From: Streptomyces hygroscopicus
GTDB lineage: Bacteria; Actinomycetota; Actinomycetes; Streptomycetales; Streptomycetaceae
Direction: 5' to 3'
DNA: 64,000 bases
NCBI GenBank assembly: GCA_002021875.1
Contig: CP018627.1
Location: 11,780,001 to 11,844,000, forward strand
This document shows, piece after piece, positions 1 through 8,945 of the stretch; positions within the stretch are counted from its first letter, which is position 1; each line of letters starts with the position of its first letter. The notes beneath the pieces are model-generated. The model ran no database searches, was not told the DNA's origin, and saw nothing but the letters and a program-made list of their open reading frames with translations. The position numbers were made by a program, and so were the translations under genes.

Positions 1-47
1 GTTCTGAGGGGGGTACGGCGCAGCAATGCGCCGCACCTACTCGACAA

Positions 48-215
48 CACGAGAGCGCCTACTACGCCTTGCGCCACACGATCCTGCACGGACGTGTCCT
101 GCGCTCGCACGACCCGGTCGGCGTCGAGCAGGAAATGTGGGCCCTGCTCACCCTCTACCAGCTACCGCGCCGCACCCTGGTCGACACGGTCCCGAATGCC
201 GCTTCGAGTACTGAC
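48..215 (+). pseudogene. IS4-type transposase C-terminal relic
   Basis: One frame reads HESAYYALRHTILHGRVLRS followed by EQEMWALLTLYQ. This is the typical C-terminal stretch of Streptomyces IS4-family transposases. Nothing upstream is visible because the window begins here, and the reading loses similarity after about 215. No start codon or terminal inverted repeat can be assigned. It is a fragment of a larger element, either decayed or cut by the window edge. Confidence 0.6.
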
Positions 216-303
216 TACCCACCTGGCACTACTTCTTCTGGAACCTCATGTCCCAGTCTCCAGGTGTCCAATCGCAAGGGGAAGCTTCACTTGTCAGGTG
301 CGC

Positions 304-858
304 TCAGTCGGCGTGACGGGCGCGGTACGCCCGGACTTTGGAGCGGTTGCCGCACTCGGACATCTGGCACCATGTGCCCGACCGGTTCTTGGAGTGGTCG
401 TAGAACGCCCACTGGCAGTCATGGGCGAGGCAGATCTTCAGCCGGCGCCAAGAACCATCGAAGGCGGCGAGCCCTACGATCGCCATATAGCGCCCGAGTG
501 CACCCTCGATACCGGTGTCCGCCTCAGGGACCAGGTCGGGCCTTCCGTCGGTGTGGAAGCCAAGGTGCACGCCCGAGTCTTGGATGGCGTCCTCCAGCGC
601 TCGCAGCGCGGCCTGGTCTACCCGATCGTCGGGTGCCGAGTTGGCACGGGCGAGGGAGCGCAACGCCTCTCGGAAGTCGACGATCCGTTGCCTGACCGGC
701 TCGTCCACGATGGTGAGTTCGCCGATGACCCCGTGGTTCGTCAGCCAGGCGCGGGCTAGTTCCACCGTCTCCAAGCTGTCCGTGTGCCTCTCCAAGTCGA
801 ATGTGTTGACGAACTGTCGAACGAGTTCCAAGGGCTGTGGGGCCTCTTGTCGTTTCAC
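304..858 (-). CDS. CGNR zinc-finger regulator (ABATE-type)
   Basis: This 184-residue protein ends in a CGNR zinc finger. Residues around 140-175 carry C-x4-C, then a second pair of cysteines in WCQMSECGNRSKVRAYRARH, the signature of the family. The N-terminal two thirds match the ABATE (stress-induced) type fold. Members are putative DNA-binding regulators that often sit beside exporters. The GTG start at 858 has a GGAGG about 7 bases upstream. The gene is divergent from an EamA exporter, so it probably controls that gene and itself; this is inferred from context. The ligand is unknown. The gene appears intact. Confidence 0.85.
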   Translation of the reverse strand: MKRQEAPQPLELVRQFVNTFDLERHTDSLETVELARAWLTNHGVIGELTIVDEPVRQRIVDFREALRSLARANSAPDDRVDQAALRALEDAIQDSGVHLGFHTDGRPDLVPEADTGIEGALGRYMAIVGLAAFDGSWRRLKICLAHDCQWAFYDHSKNRSGTWCQMSECGNRSKVRAYRARHAD

Positions 859-891
859 CAGTACCTCCTGCCGACTGTTTGACTAACCGCC

Positions 892-909
892 TAACCGTTT
901 TGTAGGTTA
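892..909. promoter_or_regulatory. Candidate operator between the CGNR gene and the EamA gene
   Basis: TAACC and GGTTA form an exact inverted repeat with an 8-base spacer, and CTAACCG is repeated directly at 883-889 and 891-897. The site lies in the shared divergent promoter region. No protein is known to bind it; assigning it to the CGNR regulator is a guess. Confidence 0.35.
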
Positions 910-1015
910 CCCCCTGGAAGTGATGACGCCCCTCGCCCCCTGAGCGTCCGGCACTTGGGGTCATGATCCAGCCCCCGACGAGTTCTGGTTCCCGGCGAAT
1001 CCTCGGAGTGCAGAT

Positions 1016-1996
1016 GTGTCTCACATGAAGGAACACAACGAGCATCCCGGCCGCCTGGGCCAACTGCGCGGATCGCCATTACGGCAGACAGGCATGCTCG
1101 CAGTGGTCCTCGCAGCCGCACTGTGGGGGCTGGGGGGAACTTTCGCCGGCAAACTATTCGCACAGGGCGCGGACCCTCTGGAGGCCGTCGCAGTCCGCAC
1201 CTGGATCACCCTCGCCGGTCTCGCCGCCCTTCTTCTTGCCCGCAGGTCACCGCCGACGTCCGCCCAACGAGAACGCATCCCCGTGCCCTGGCGACTGGTA
1301 GTCGGCTTCGGATTGTCGATCTCGGTAGCCAACGCCGGGTTGTTTCTCGCCATCCAGCGGCTGCCCGTGGCGGTGGCGCTCGTACTTCAGAACCTTGCCC
1401 CCGCGCTCGTCGTCCTGTCGGTGCTCGTGTCCACCCGTCGGGCGCCGTCAGCCCGAGTGATCGCCGGGCTGGTCGCCGCTCTCGCCGGTGTGGCCTGCGT
1501 CGTAGAGCTGCCGACCACCTCGCTGGGCAAGATCGACCTGCCGGGCCTCGGCTTCGGCCTGCTCACTGCGGCGGGCATAGCCGCGTTCTCCTACTTCGGT
1601 AGCCATGCGACCCGGGCCTGTGGAGCGTTGACAGCAAACACCTGGGCCTTCGTAGTGGCCAGCGGAGCGTGGCTGCTCTTCCAGAGCTACCGAGGGATGC
1701 CCGAACTGTTCCACCGCCCGGTGCTACTGGTCGGCGCCTTCGTTATCGGCGTATTCGGCACGCTCGTGCCGTTCCTGCTCTACGCCTGGGGCACGGCCCG
1801 CGTCGGAGCACAAGCCGGCGCAGTCACCATCTCCCTTGAACCGCTCTTCGGCGCCGTGCTGGCCTGGGCCTGGCTAGGCCAGACGATCACCCTGGTACAA
1901 ACGGCCGGGGCAGCGGTGCTGGTGACCGCCGTGGTGTTCCTGCAGCGTTCCGACAGTTCCAAGCCGACCCCCGCGCAGCACAACCCGACGGACTGA
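1016..1996 (+). CDS. EamA-family drug/metabolite exporter
   Basis: The 326-residue product has about ten hydrophobic helices arranged as two EamA repeats, for example LWGLGGTFAG near the start and VPFLLYAWGTARVGA in the second half. The family exports metabolites or amino-acid-like compounds through the cytoplasmic membrane. The GTG start at 1016 is preferred because GGAG ends 7 bases upstream; ATG 1025 is the alternative. The gene is divergent from the CGNR regulator, a common pairing in actinomycetes. The substrate cannot be predicted. The gene appears intact and ends just before IS debris. Confidence 0.85.
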   Translation: MSHMKEHNEHPGRLGQLRGSPLRQTGMLAVVLAAALWGLGGTFAGKLFAQGADPLEAVAVRTWITLAGLAALLLARRSPPTSAQRERIPVPWRLVVGFGLSISVANAGLFLAIQRLPVAVALVLQNLAPALVVLSVLVSTRRAPSARVIAGLVAALAGVACVVELPTTSLGKIDLPGLGFGLLTAAGIAAFSYFGSHATRACGALTANTWAFVVASGAWLLFQSYRGMPELFHRPVLLVGAFVIGVFGTLVPFLLYAWGTARVGAQAGAVTISLEPLFGAVLAWAWLGQTITLVQTAGAAVLVTAVVFLQRSDSSKPTPAQHNPTD

Positions 1997-2004
1997 GGTT
2001 CCCC

Positions 2005-2192
2005 CGCTGTACGGGGGCGGTGGTAGGTGGTCGGCAGCCGGTCGGGATGTTTCCGTCCCGCCCAGCACGAGCCTGCGGTGGGCCTCCCGCCCACCGAGGG
2101 TCCAAGCAGGCCAGGCCGATCTCGTTGAAACGGTGGATCACGTCCCGGACGGTGTCCTCGTCGGCCTGCACCAGATGGGCGATCACCGGCAC
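2005..2192 (-). pseudogene. IS630-family transposase fragment
   Basis: The minus strand reads PVIAHLVQADEDTVRDVIHR then FNEIGLACLDPRWAGG. This is the helix-turn-helix segment near the N terminus of IS630-type transposases. The catalytic DDE part is absent and the sequence degenerates after the glycine-rich turn. Both ends are lost, so this is a short relic. Confidence 0.65.
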
Positions 2193-2269
2193 ACGATTTC
2201 CTCAAGGGTGTCTTTATTGCTGTACGGCCTTTGACCTGGGGCTTCGTGACCGTGCACCCATGGGCGTGA

Positions 2270-2512
<243 letters not shown>

Positions 2513-2559
2513 CGCTTCAGAACGGCTTCACTGGCTGTGAGCTGGGATTTTTCTCATGG

Positions 2560-3573
2560 TCAGTTGGCTCGGTGGTACTCGTTGGTGAGGCATGCGACGG
2601 CTTGTCGGCGTTTGATCCGGGCTGAAGGCAGGGGGATGACGTTCGGATTGTCGCTGGGCGCCGGTTGGTCACGGCCTTGGTGCGGTCGGTGGCTGTTGAA
2701 GTGGTGTGCGTAGTCGTGGGGGGTCTTCTCGGCGTGGCCACGGTCGACGAGCAGGACACGGTCGGTGCGCTCGTGCCCGTGCTGAGCGGATGAAGCGTTC
2801 TGCGTGTGGGTTGCAGTTTGGGCTGCGTGGAGCGATCTTGGCCACGGTGATGTCCTCACTGGCGAACGCGGCGTCGAAGGTGGCGGTGAACTTCGCGTCC
2901 CGGTCGCGGATGTGGTGAGTGAATTCGGCGGCCCGATCGCCGAGTTGCTACAGAGACTGCCGGGCCTGCTGAGTGGCCCATGAGGCGGTGGGGTGTGCGG
3001 TGGCGCCGAGGATGCGGATGCGACGGGTGGTGGGCTCGGTGACGGCGAAGACGTACAGGCGCGCCCCCGTCAGAGTGCGGACTTCGAACAGATCGCAGGC
3101 GAGAAGAGCCTTGGTCTGGCTGCGGAGAAAGTCGGCCCAGGTGGTGCTCTGCCGTGCGGGTGCGGGCGGGACGCCATGCTCGCGGAGGATCTCCCAGACC
3201 GTGGAGGCGGCGACCCTGATCCCCAGCGCCGCGAGTTCGCCGTGGATCCGGCGATATCCCCACGAGGCATTCTCGCTGGCCAGGCGCAGGATCAGGGCGC
3301 GGATCGACCGGGTGGTACGTGGGCGTCCGCGTCGCTTGGGTACGCAGGTCGTTGCATGGCGTCGCCTGAGCAGGTTGCGATGCCAGCGCAAGCTGTGCCG
3401 GGGCGGACCAGCAGCAGAAGGTGTCGCAGTCTGTCTTTGGGGAGGTGGTGGAGCAGACCGGCGAGGATGGCGTGGTCGCTGTCGGTGAGGGTCGGTTTGC
3501 CGGCCTGGCGCTGGAGGACGAGCAGTTGGTGCCGGAGTACGAGGATCTCGATGTCCTTGTCTCTGTCGCTCAT
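2560..3573 (-). pseudogene. Frameshifted integrase-core (IS3/IS481-like) transposase
   Basis: Reading on the minus strand, the N-terminal part (DKDIEILVLRHQLLVLQRQ) starts at 3573. The middle part (RGRPRTTRSIRALILRLASE, then SWGYRRIHGELAALGI and LLACDLFEVRTLTGARLYVF) lies in another frame from about 3391. The C terminus (HHFNSHRPHQGRDQ to CLTNEYHRAN) lies in a third stretch ending at 2560. At least two frame breaks and a missing piece around the second catalytic Asp show that the gene is dead. It belongs to the same family as the copies at 26790-27778 and 61687-62776. Confidence 0.75.
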
Positions 3574-3871
3574 CGGCAGGAGGCGTAGGAAGGCAAGGGC
3601 GTTGCCGGAGATCCGCGATCAGTCTCCCGACCTGCGTGGATGATTTACCGGCACCCGCAATCCTCGTACCGGATTGATGCCGTTGGAACTTTGCGCGTAC
3701 GATGCGCGCTGCCCGAGCTCCGTACTGTCATGCTCTGGACGGTACGGACCCCCGCGTACTCTGATCCGAAAAGACCGCAAGAGATCGAGAACGGCGGCAA
3801 CGGACCGTAGTGAATGCGCATCGAGTCCCGGATTTGCGCATTCATATTGCCCAGGGCCTTTCCCGGGGCGG

Positions 3872-5050
3872 TCAGGTGAAGGCCTTGTCCATCTCGGCTC
3901 GGAAGTGGGCGGCCTCGCGGGCGGGCAGAGCGGCCGCGACGGTGTCGCACCGGGCCGCCTGGGCCTCCGGGTCGGGGGCGGCACCGACGGGGTGCAGGGC
4001 CCAGAGCGGGCGGACGGCCGCGCCTCGGCGGCACTTGGCCTCGAAGGACTCCATGCCGAGTTCGACGCGCTCCAGATCGTTCTCCTGACAGTATCGGACC
4101 GGCTCGTAGACGGCGAGATGCGCGTACTCGGCCGCGCCCGGCAGGCGGTCGTAGTCGAATCCGACGAGGCGGACGGCCAGTTCACGGCCGTGCCGGTAGG
4201 CGAGGCAGAAACCTACCGGCCGGTCGTCGCCGGGCGCGAGGCACAGGAAGACCACGGAAGCATCCTGAAGATGCTCGGCCTGCCGCCGCAGCAGAGACGT
4301 CATCTGCTCGGCGCTGTGGTCGTGGCCGTACCGCTGCTGGACGTTGGCAAGGAGCGGGCCCAGTGCGTCGGCGTGCCCGGCAAGCGTCGTACGGACGATA
4401 CGCAGGCCACTCTCGGCGAAGGCCCGCAGTTCGCGACGGGCGTTGGTACGACGCTGCTTGGTCGGAAGGGCGGCGATGTGCGCGTCGAGGCCGCCCTCGG
4501 GGACGGCGATCACGCAGTCGGCGCTGAGCAGTTGGGCGGCGACCGGCCCCCGTTCGGCGGCGGTCAGCGCGGCGCGGACGGTGGTGGCGCTGTCGGTCGT
4601 CAGGTAGGGCCACCACCAGCGGCCCTCGGCCTGAGGGCACCAGGCGGTGGCCGCCTCCAGCAACGTGTCGAGGGCGCCGCCCTGTCCGGCGGCGGAGAGG
4701 CCTGGGGCGAGGAGCGGGCCGCTGAGGTAACCGCGCCGCCCGCCGATGATCAGCGCCTTGTCGGCCAAAGGCGTGGGGAGCACCCGTTCCGGGACGTACC
4801 GTTCGTTGTTCTCCTGGGGTGACCAGTGGGCGATCAGGCCGGCGGACGGATCTCCCGTCGGCGTGTGCGCCGTGAAGTAGCGAGCGCGCGCGATGTGGTC
4901 GGTGTCGCTGAACTCCAGCCAGTCAGTGCCGCAGTAGAACGACGCGTCGGCAGCGAGCCGTTGCCAGGTCGGAAGTTCGCCGGGGGTGTCCGCAGCGCGC
5001 ACGGTGTGCGGAAGCTGGGCGGGAGCGTACGGGGTCGTCATGGCGGTCAT
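3872..5050 (-). CDS. GNAT/Fem-like acyl- or peptidyl-transferase, last gene of the peptide operon
   Basis: The 392-residue protein resembles the COG3146/DUF482 branch of the GNAT superfamily (peptidoglycan-recognition or FemAB-like). The C-terminal half carries the acyltransferase-type stretch VGFCLAYRHGRELAVRLVGF and LERVELGMESFEAKCRRGA. Some FemXAB-like proteins in peptide antibiotic clusters add amino acids from aminoacyl-tRNA; such a role here is inference. The ATG at 5050 overlaps the stop of the MFS gene as ATGA, which implies translational coupling; a second ATG lies at 5041. It is the promoter-distal gene of the operon that begins near 13729. A plain N-acetyltransferase role, such as self-protection, is the main alternative. 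Confidence 0.7.
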   Translation of the reverse strand: MTAMTTPYAPAQLPHTVRAADTPGELPTWQRLAADASFYCGTDWLEFSDTDHIARARYFTAHTPTGDPSAGLIAHWSPQENNERYVPERVLPTPLADKALIIGGRRGYLSGPLLAPGLSAAGQGGALDTLLEAATAWCPQAEGRWWWPYLTTDSATTVRAALTAAERGPVAAQLLSADCVIAVPEGGLDAHIAALPTKQRRTNARRELRAFAESGLRIVRTTLAGHADALGPLLANVQQRYGHDHSAEQMTSLLRRQAEHLQDASVVFLCLAPGDDRPVGFCLAYRHGRELAVRLVGFDYDRLPGAAEYAHLAVYEPVRYCQENDLERVELGMESFEAKCRRGAAVRPLWALHPVGAAPDPEAQAARCDTVAAALPAREAAHFRAEMDKAFT

Positions 5051-6351
5051 CCTGGGGTGGGGGTGGTGGCCGCCGCCTCAGCGGTGGGGGTGCCGGGCGA
5101 GGGACGGCGGTCGAGCAGCGGGACGACCAGGCTCGCCAGCAGCGCCGCGACGACGAAGAGTGCGGCGAGCATGAACCAGCCGAGGGCGCCTAGGGGCAGC
5201 ACCACCGCCGCGACGAGCAGCGGACCGGCCATGTCCTGTGCCGAGTTGCCGAGGCTGAACAGCGACAGATAGACGTTCCGGCGGTCCTCGGGGGCGTAGG
5301 CGTAGGAGAGTTCCCAGCCTCCGGCGGCTTGCCAGAGTTCGCCGGCCGTGAGCGCGACGCAGGCGAACAGCACGGCGCCGATCGCGACGGCGGGCGGGGC
5401 CGCGGCGGGCACGGCGAGCAGCGCGGCGCATCCGGCGAGGGCGAGCCCCGTCCACCGCAAAGCATGGGCGCCACTGCGGGGATCGGTGACGCGCCGTGCG
5501 AACGGCACCTGGAAGGCCACCGCCAGCACGGTGTTGACGAAGATCATGACGGGGACGAGGGCGTCCGGAGCCCCCTCGTGCCGGGTCACCCAGAGCGGCA
5601 GCCCCACCGCCAGCAGCGTCATGTGCAGGGCGAGGACCGAGTTAAGGGCGGTGAGGCAGAGATAGCGCCAGTCGCGGACAGCGCCGAAGGCGGCAAGTGG
5701 GTTGCGCACCGTGACCGCCCGGGCTGGCGCAGCGAGCCGCAGTCGGGCCAGCAGCACGGCGGAGGCGACGAAGGCGAGCGCGTTACCCAGCAGCACGCCG
5801 CGATTGAGCCAGGTGCTGTCCGTGAGCAGCAGCGGTGCGGCGGCTAGCGCGCCGAGTGAGAAGCCGATGTTGCGCACGGTCCGCACCACGGCCATCATCC
5901 GGGTCCGGTCCCCCTCCTCGGAGAGGGTGCCGACCAGGGCCTGGGTGACGGGGCCGGTGATGTTCTGGGCGGCCGCCTGGCAGGCGGCGGCGACGGTGAA
6001 CGCGATCGGCCCCTGGACGAAGGCGAGGGCGACAAAGCACAGGGCCCGCCAGAGCAGCGCGCCGACCAAGGTCGGACGGGCGCCGGCCCGGTCGGCCACC
6101 GCCCCCAGCGGTAGCAGGGCGACCAGGCCGACGGCGGCGGCAATGGAGAGCCCCGCACCGAGTTGGGCGGCGCTGAGTCCGGCCTGACGGGTGAAGAACA
6201 CCGCGGACCCGGCCAGAAATAGACCGGTGCCGAACGCGCTCAACAGCGTGGAGGAGGCGAAGACCCGGCCCGCATGGCTGCCCGGCAGATACTCCCGTAC
6301 GACACGGCGGACCACACCGGAACCGTCCCTCTTCGGCTCTGCTCCGCTCAT
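5047..6351 (-). CDS. MFS transporter, probable product exporter
   Basis: A 434-residue major facilitator protein with about twelve hydrophobic segments. The loop between helices 2 and 3 reads LPLGAVADRAGARPTLVGAL, the usual MFS signature. The ATG at 6351 overlaps the TGA of the upstream ATP-grasp gene (ATGA), and its own stop overlaps the next start at 5050 in the same way. A longer in-frame extension exists upstream but runs inside the ATP-grasp gene and is not used. Its position inside a peptide-ligase operon suggests export of the product or self-resistance. The substrate is unproven. Confidence 0.85.
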   Translation of the reverse strand: MSGAEPKRDGSGVVRRVVREYLPGSHAGRVFASSTLLSAFGTGLFLAGSAVFFTRQAGLSAAQLGAGLSIAAAVGLVALLPLGAVADRAGARPTLVGALLWRALCFVALAFVQGPIAFTVAAACQAAAQNITGPVTQALVGTLSEEGDRTRMMAVVRTVRNIGFSLGALAAAPLLLTDSTWLNRGVLLGNALAFVASAVLLARLRLAAPARAVTVRNPLAAFGAVRDWRYLCLTALNSVLALHMTLLAVGLPLWVTRHEGAPDALVPVMIFVNTVLAVAFQVPFARRVTDPRSGAHALRWTGLALAGCAALLAVPAAAPPAVAIGAVLFACVALTAGELWQAAGGWELSYAYAPEDRRNVYLSLFSLGNSAQDMAGPLLVAAVVLPLGALGWFMLAALFVVAALLASLVVPLLDRRPSPGTPTAEAAATTPTPG

Positions 6352-7664
6352 TGCTCGCCCCCGGTGCGCGGGCCGACCGTGATGGCGACCAGCGCCGCCG
6401 CACGCTCCGCCGTACGGGCCGCCTCGGACGGCGTGGTGCCGGTGGCGACGACGTGCCCGCCCCGCTGCCAGGAGTTGGTCACCTCGTTCACCGGGGCGCC
6501 CTCCATCAGGGTCACCACCACGTCCCGTACGCCGTCGAGCCGTTCGGCTTCTGCGATGCCGATGACGGACCGCACCACGGCCTCCGGCACGTCCGGCTCG
6601 GGAGTGGGCAGGAAGCGGATCGCGGCGCCCCGCCGGGCGACGCGCGCCGGGCGCGGTCCGTCCCCTGCGAGAAGAGCAAAGAGGTCGGCCATCAGCCCGT
6701 CGCCGCCGTACGCCAGGTCGATGAGGGCGGGGATGTGGTCGCCGGGGAGGCGGCCCGCGCACTCGATCAGATGCGGACGGTCGCTGGTAAGCACCCACTC
6801 CGCGTGCAGGATGCCGGTGGAGAAGCCGATGGCGTCGACGAGTTCGGCCATCGCGACGCTCAGCGCCTCTCGCGCCGCCCCGCCCGGCTCGTCGGCGGGG
6901 GCGGGCACGGTGTGGCCCAGCTCGACCGGATAGCGGCCGGGCAGCACCTGCTTGGCGGTGACGTTGAGGAAGCCGATGACGCCGTCGTGGACCAGGGCCT
7001 CCACACTGACCTCGGGGCCGTGCAGACGCTGCTCGACCAGGTACTGGGCGGCGTCGGCGTAGTGCACGCGCAGCCGGGGCTCGTCGGCCGCGACGGTGTG
7101 CCGCCAGGCCGCCTCGGTGTCGTCCCCGGGGCCGAGCAACACCACCCCCAGACTTGCCTGGCGGTTGGCTGGCTTGAGGACACAGATGCCGTCGAACCGG
7201 GCGCGCAGGGCATCGACGTCGGCGGGTCCGGTGGCCTCGGCGAACTCCGGCTGGGTGATGCCCCGGCGGGCTGCGGCGCGGCGCAGCTCCAGCTTGTTGC
7301 GCAGCATGCGGGCGGCCCCGGCACCGCCGCCGGGCAGCCCCCAGGCGGTGGCGAGGGTGGCGGCGGCGACCACTCCATACTCGAGGGCCGGCACCACCGC
7401 GCGCACGTCCGGCGGGCGCGGCACGCTCCCGGCGAGCGCGTGGGCCCGCGCCTCGTCCTGGGTGGCGGCGGCGAGCACCCCGGCGACGCAGGGGTACTCG
7501 GCCGCGGCCCGGTGTACGTCACGGGCCTTGATGACATGCGGCTCCTCCACGATCAGCACGCTCGCGGCGGGCAGCAGCCGGTCCACCTCCGCCATCAGAT
7601 GGGCGCTGTAGCCGACCATAACGTGGGTGACACCGTGGAGGCCGTGGGGCGGAGCGGCGCTCAT
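6348..7664 (-). CDS. ATP-grasp ligase 1
   Basis: A 438-residue ATP-grasp enzyme. The central lysine motif is CVLKPANRQASLGVVLL around residues 165-180. The metal- and phosphate-binding end of the fold reads LIECAGRLPGDHIPALIDLA around residues 300-320. ATP-grasp ligases of this type join a carboxylate, through an acyl phosphate, to an amine, often making a peptide or amide bond. The ATG at 7664 overlaps the preceding stop (ATGA), with AGGAG 8 bases upstream. Adjacency to a second ATP-grasp gene and a single-module NRPS points to stepwise assembly of a small peptide. Substrates are unknown. Confidence 0.85.
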   Translation of the reverse strand: MSAAPPHGLHGVTHVMVGYSAHLMAEVDRLLPAASVLIVEEPHVIKARDVHRAAAEYPCVAGVLAAATQDEARAHALAGSVPRPPDVRAVVPALEYGVVAAATLATAWGLPGGGAGAARMLRNKLELRRAAARRGITQPEFAEATGPADVDALRARFDGICVLKPANRQASLGVVLLGPGDDTEAAWRHTVAADEPRLRVHYADAAQYLVEQRLHGPEVSVEALVHDGVIGFLNVTAKQVLPGRYPVELGHTVPAPADEPGGAAREALSVAMAELVDAIGFSTGILHAEWVLTSDRPHLIECAGRLPGDHIPALIDLAYGGDGLMADLFALLAGDGPRPARVARRGAAIRFLPTPEPDVPEAVVRSVIGIAEAERLDGVRDVVVTLMEGAPVNEVTNSWQRGGHVVATGTTPSEAARTAERAAALVAITVGPRTGGEQ

Positions 7665-8944
7665 GAGGAGGGCTCCTGGAGTGAGGCCGCCCGGGATTCG
7701 GCCACACGGGGTTCCGTCAGGGCACCCGCTGGGCGGGTTCGAATCCGGTAACGGGCACGGACCGCCGCGAGCCGGTCACGTACCTCCTGCTCGGTGTCGG
7801 CACCCACGTGTACGTAACCGGCCGCCGAGGCGGAGTAGATGTGTCCGGCGATCTCGTCGCCGACCCCGTGGAGCAGACCGGCACGGAGGACGCCGGGGAG
7901 CTGGGCCAGTTCCTGCTCCGAGGTCATCTCGGTGATGACGCCGGGCCGCAGCGCCAGTCCACAGTGCCCCAGGTAGCGGGCGTCGGGATGCGTGGGGGCC
8001 GGGGCGCTGTCCGGGAACGCGGGCAGGCCCAGTGAGGTGCGGACGCACGCGTCGAGTATGTTCACGCCGTGCCGCAGCTCGATGGCGGCGGGGATCGCGC
8101 CGCCGCCGGGGCGACAGGCGATCTCGGAGACGCGCAGCCCGTCCGGGGTGGCGAAGACCTCCAGGTGGGTCACACCGGACCGCAGCCCGAGTGCCGCGAC
8201 GGCGGTGGCATGCAGCTCGGCCACTGCCAGGTGCCCTGGGTGGTCGGGCGGCAGTTGGTACGAGCCGTAGCCCTGCCCGATGCTGCCGAGGACGGGTTCG
8301 AGGTAGCACGAGGTGACGACGAACCGCACCTCGCCGTCGGCCACGACACCGTCGCAGTGGTACTCGGTGAGGATCTTCGCCGGCCGTTCGACGACGGCAG
8401 TGGGGTTGTCGGGCCGGAGGCCGCCGCCGGCAGCGAGCCAGGCGTCCAGTTCGGCGGCGTCCGCGACGACGGCGACATCCTTGCTGCCGCCGCCGTAGGC
8501 GGGCTTGACCACAACGGGCCAGCCGAACTCCTCGGCGCGGGCCCGGACCTGCGCATCGCTGTGGGCACCGGCGAACGGCATCAGGTCGAGACCGGCCCGG
8601 GAGAGCCGCTGCTTCATCACGTGCTTGTTGGTGAAGAGCGTGACGGTGTGGAGGCCCGGCCCGGCCAGACCGAGGACAGTGCGCACGTACCCGGCGGCGG
8701 GCAGCCCCACCTCGTACGGGGCGAGTACCCCGTCGATCGGGTACCGGCCGGCGATGCGCCAGGCGGCGGCCAGCACCTCGTCGACGTCACGGATGGAGCC
8801 GACGGTCTCGACGGCGACACCCTCGGGGTAGCGGGCGGCGTGCCCGTGCTCGGTGACGACGCTGAGCCGGTCGATCAGCGGATGGTCCAGCAGACGGGGC
8901 GACGGGATGCGCACTGCGGAGCAGACCAGGACGGCGTGCGTCAT
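7661..8944 (-). CDS. ATP-grasp ligase 2
   Basis: A 427-residue ATP-grasp protein distinct from its neighbour. Motifs are PVVVKPAYGGGSKDVAVV near residue 145 and THLEVFATPDGLRVSEIACR then PGGGAIPAAIEL around residues 265-300, which together give the ATP and Mg2+ site. The N terminus has a pre-ATP-grasp type fold (VGLPAAGYVRTVLGLAG). The ATG at 8944 follows the NRPS stop with a one-base gap, so the genes are coupled. Like ligase 1 it probably forms an amide or peptide bond. The pair could act on successive residues or on two different carboxylates. Confidence 0.85.
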   Translation of the reverse strand: MTHAVLVCSAVRIPSPRLLDHPLIDRLSVVTEHGHAARYPEGVAVETVGSIRDVDEVLAAAWRIAGRYPIDGVLAPYEVGLPAAGYVRTVLGLAGPGLHTVTLFTNKHVMKQRLSRAGLDLMPFAGAHSDAQVRARAEEFGWPVVVKPAYGGGSKDVAVVADAAELDAWLAAGGGLRPDNPTAVVERPAKILTEYHCDGVVADGEVRFVVTSCYLEPVLGSIGQGYGSYQLPPDHPGHLAVAELHATAVAALGLRSGVTHLEVFATPDGLRVSEIACRPGGGAIPAAIELRHGVNILDACVRTSLGLPAFPDSAPAPTHPDARYLGHCGLALRPGVITEMTSEQELAQLPGVLRAGLLHGVGDEIAGHIYSASAAGYVHVGADTEQEVRDRLAAVRARYRIRTRPAGALTEPRVAESRAASLQEPSS

Positions 8945-8945
8945 G

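Noticed and set aside
5047..6798. A 583-codon version of the MFS transporter
   Set aside because: The extra N terminus lies inside the ATP-grasp gene and is Arg/Pro/Gly-rich. The ATGA start at 6351 fits the operon pattern.
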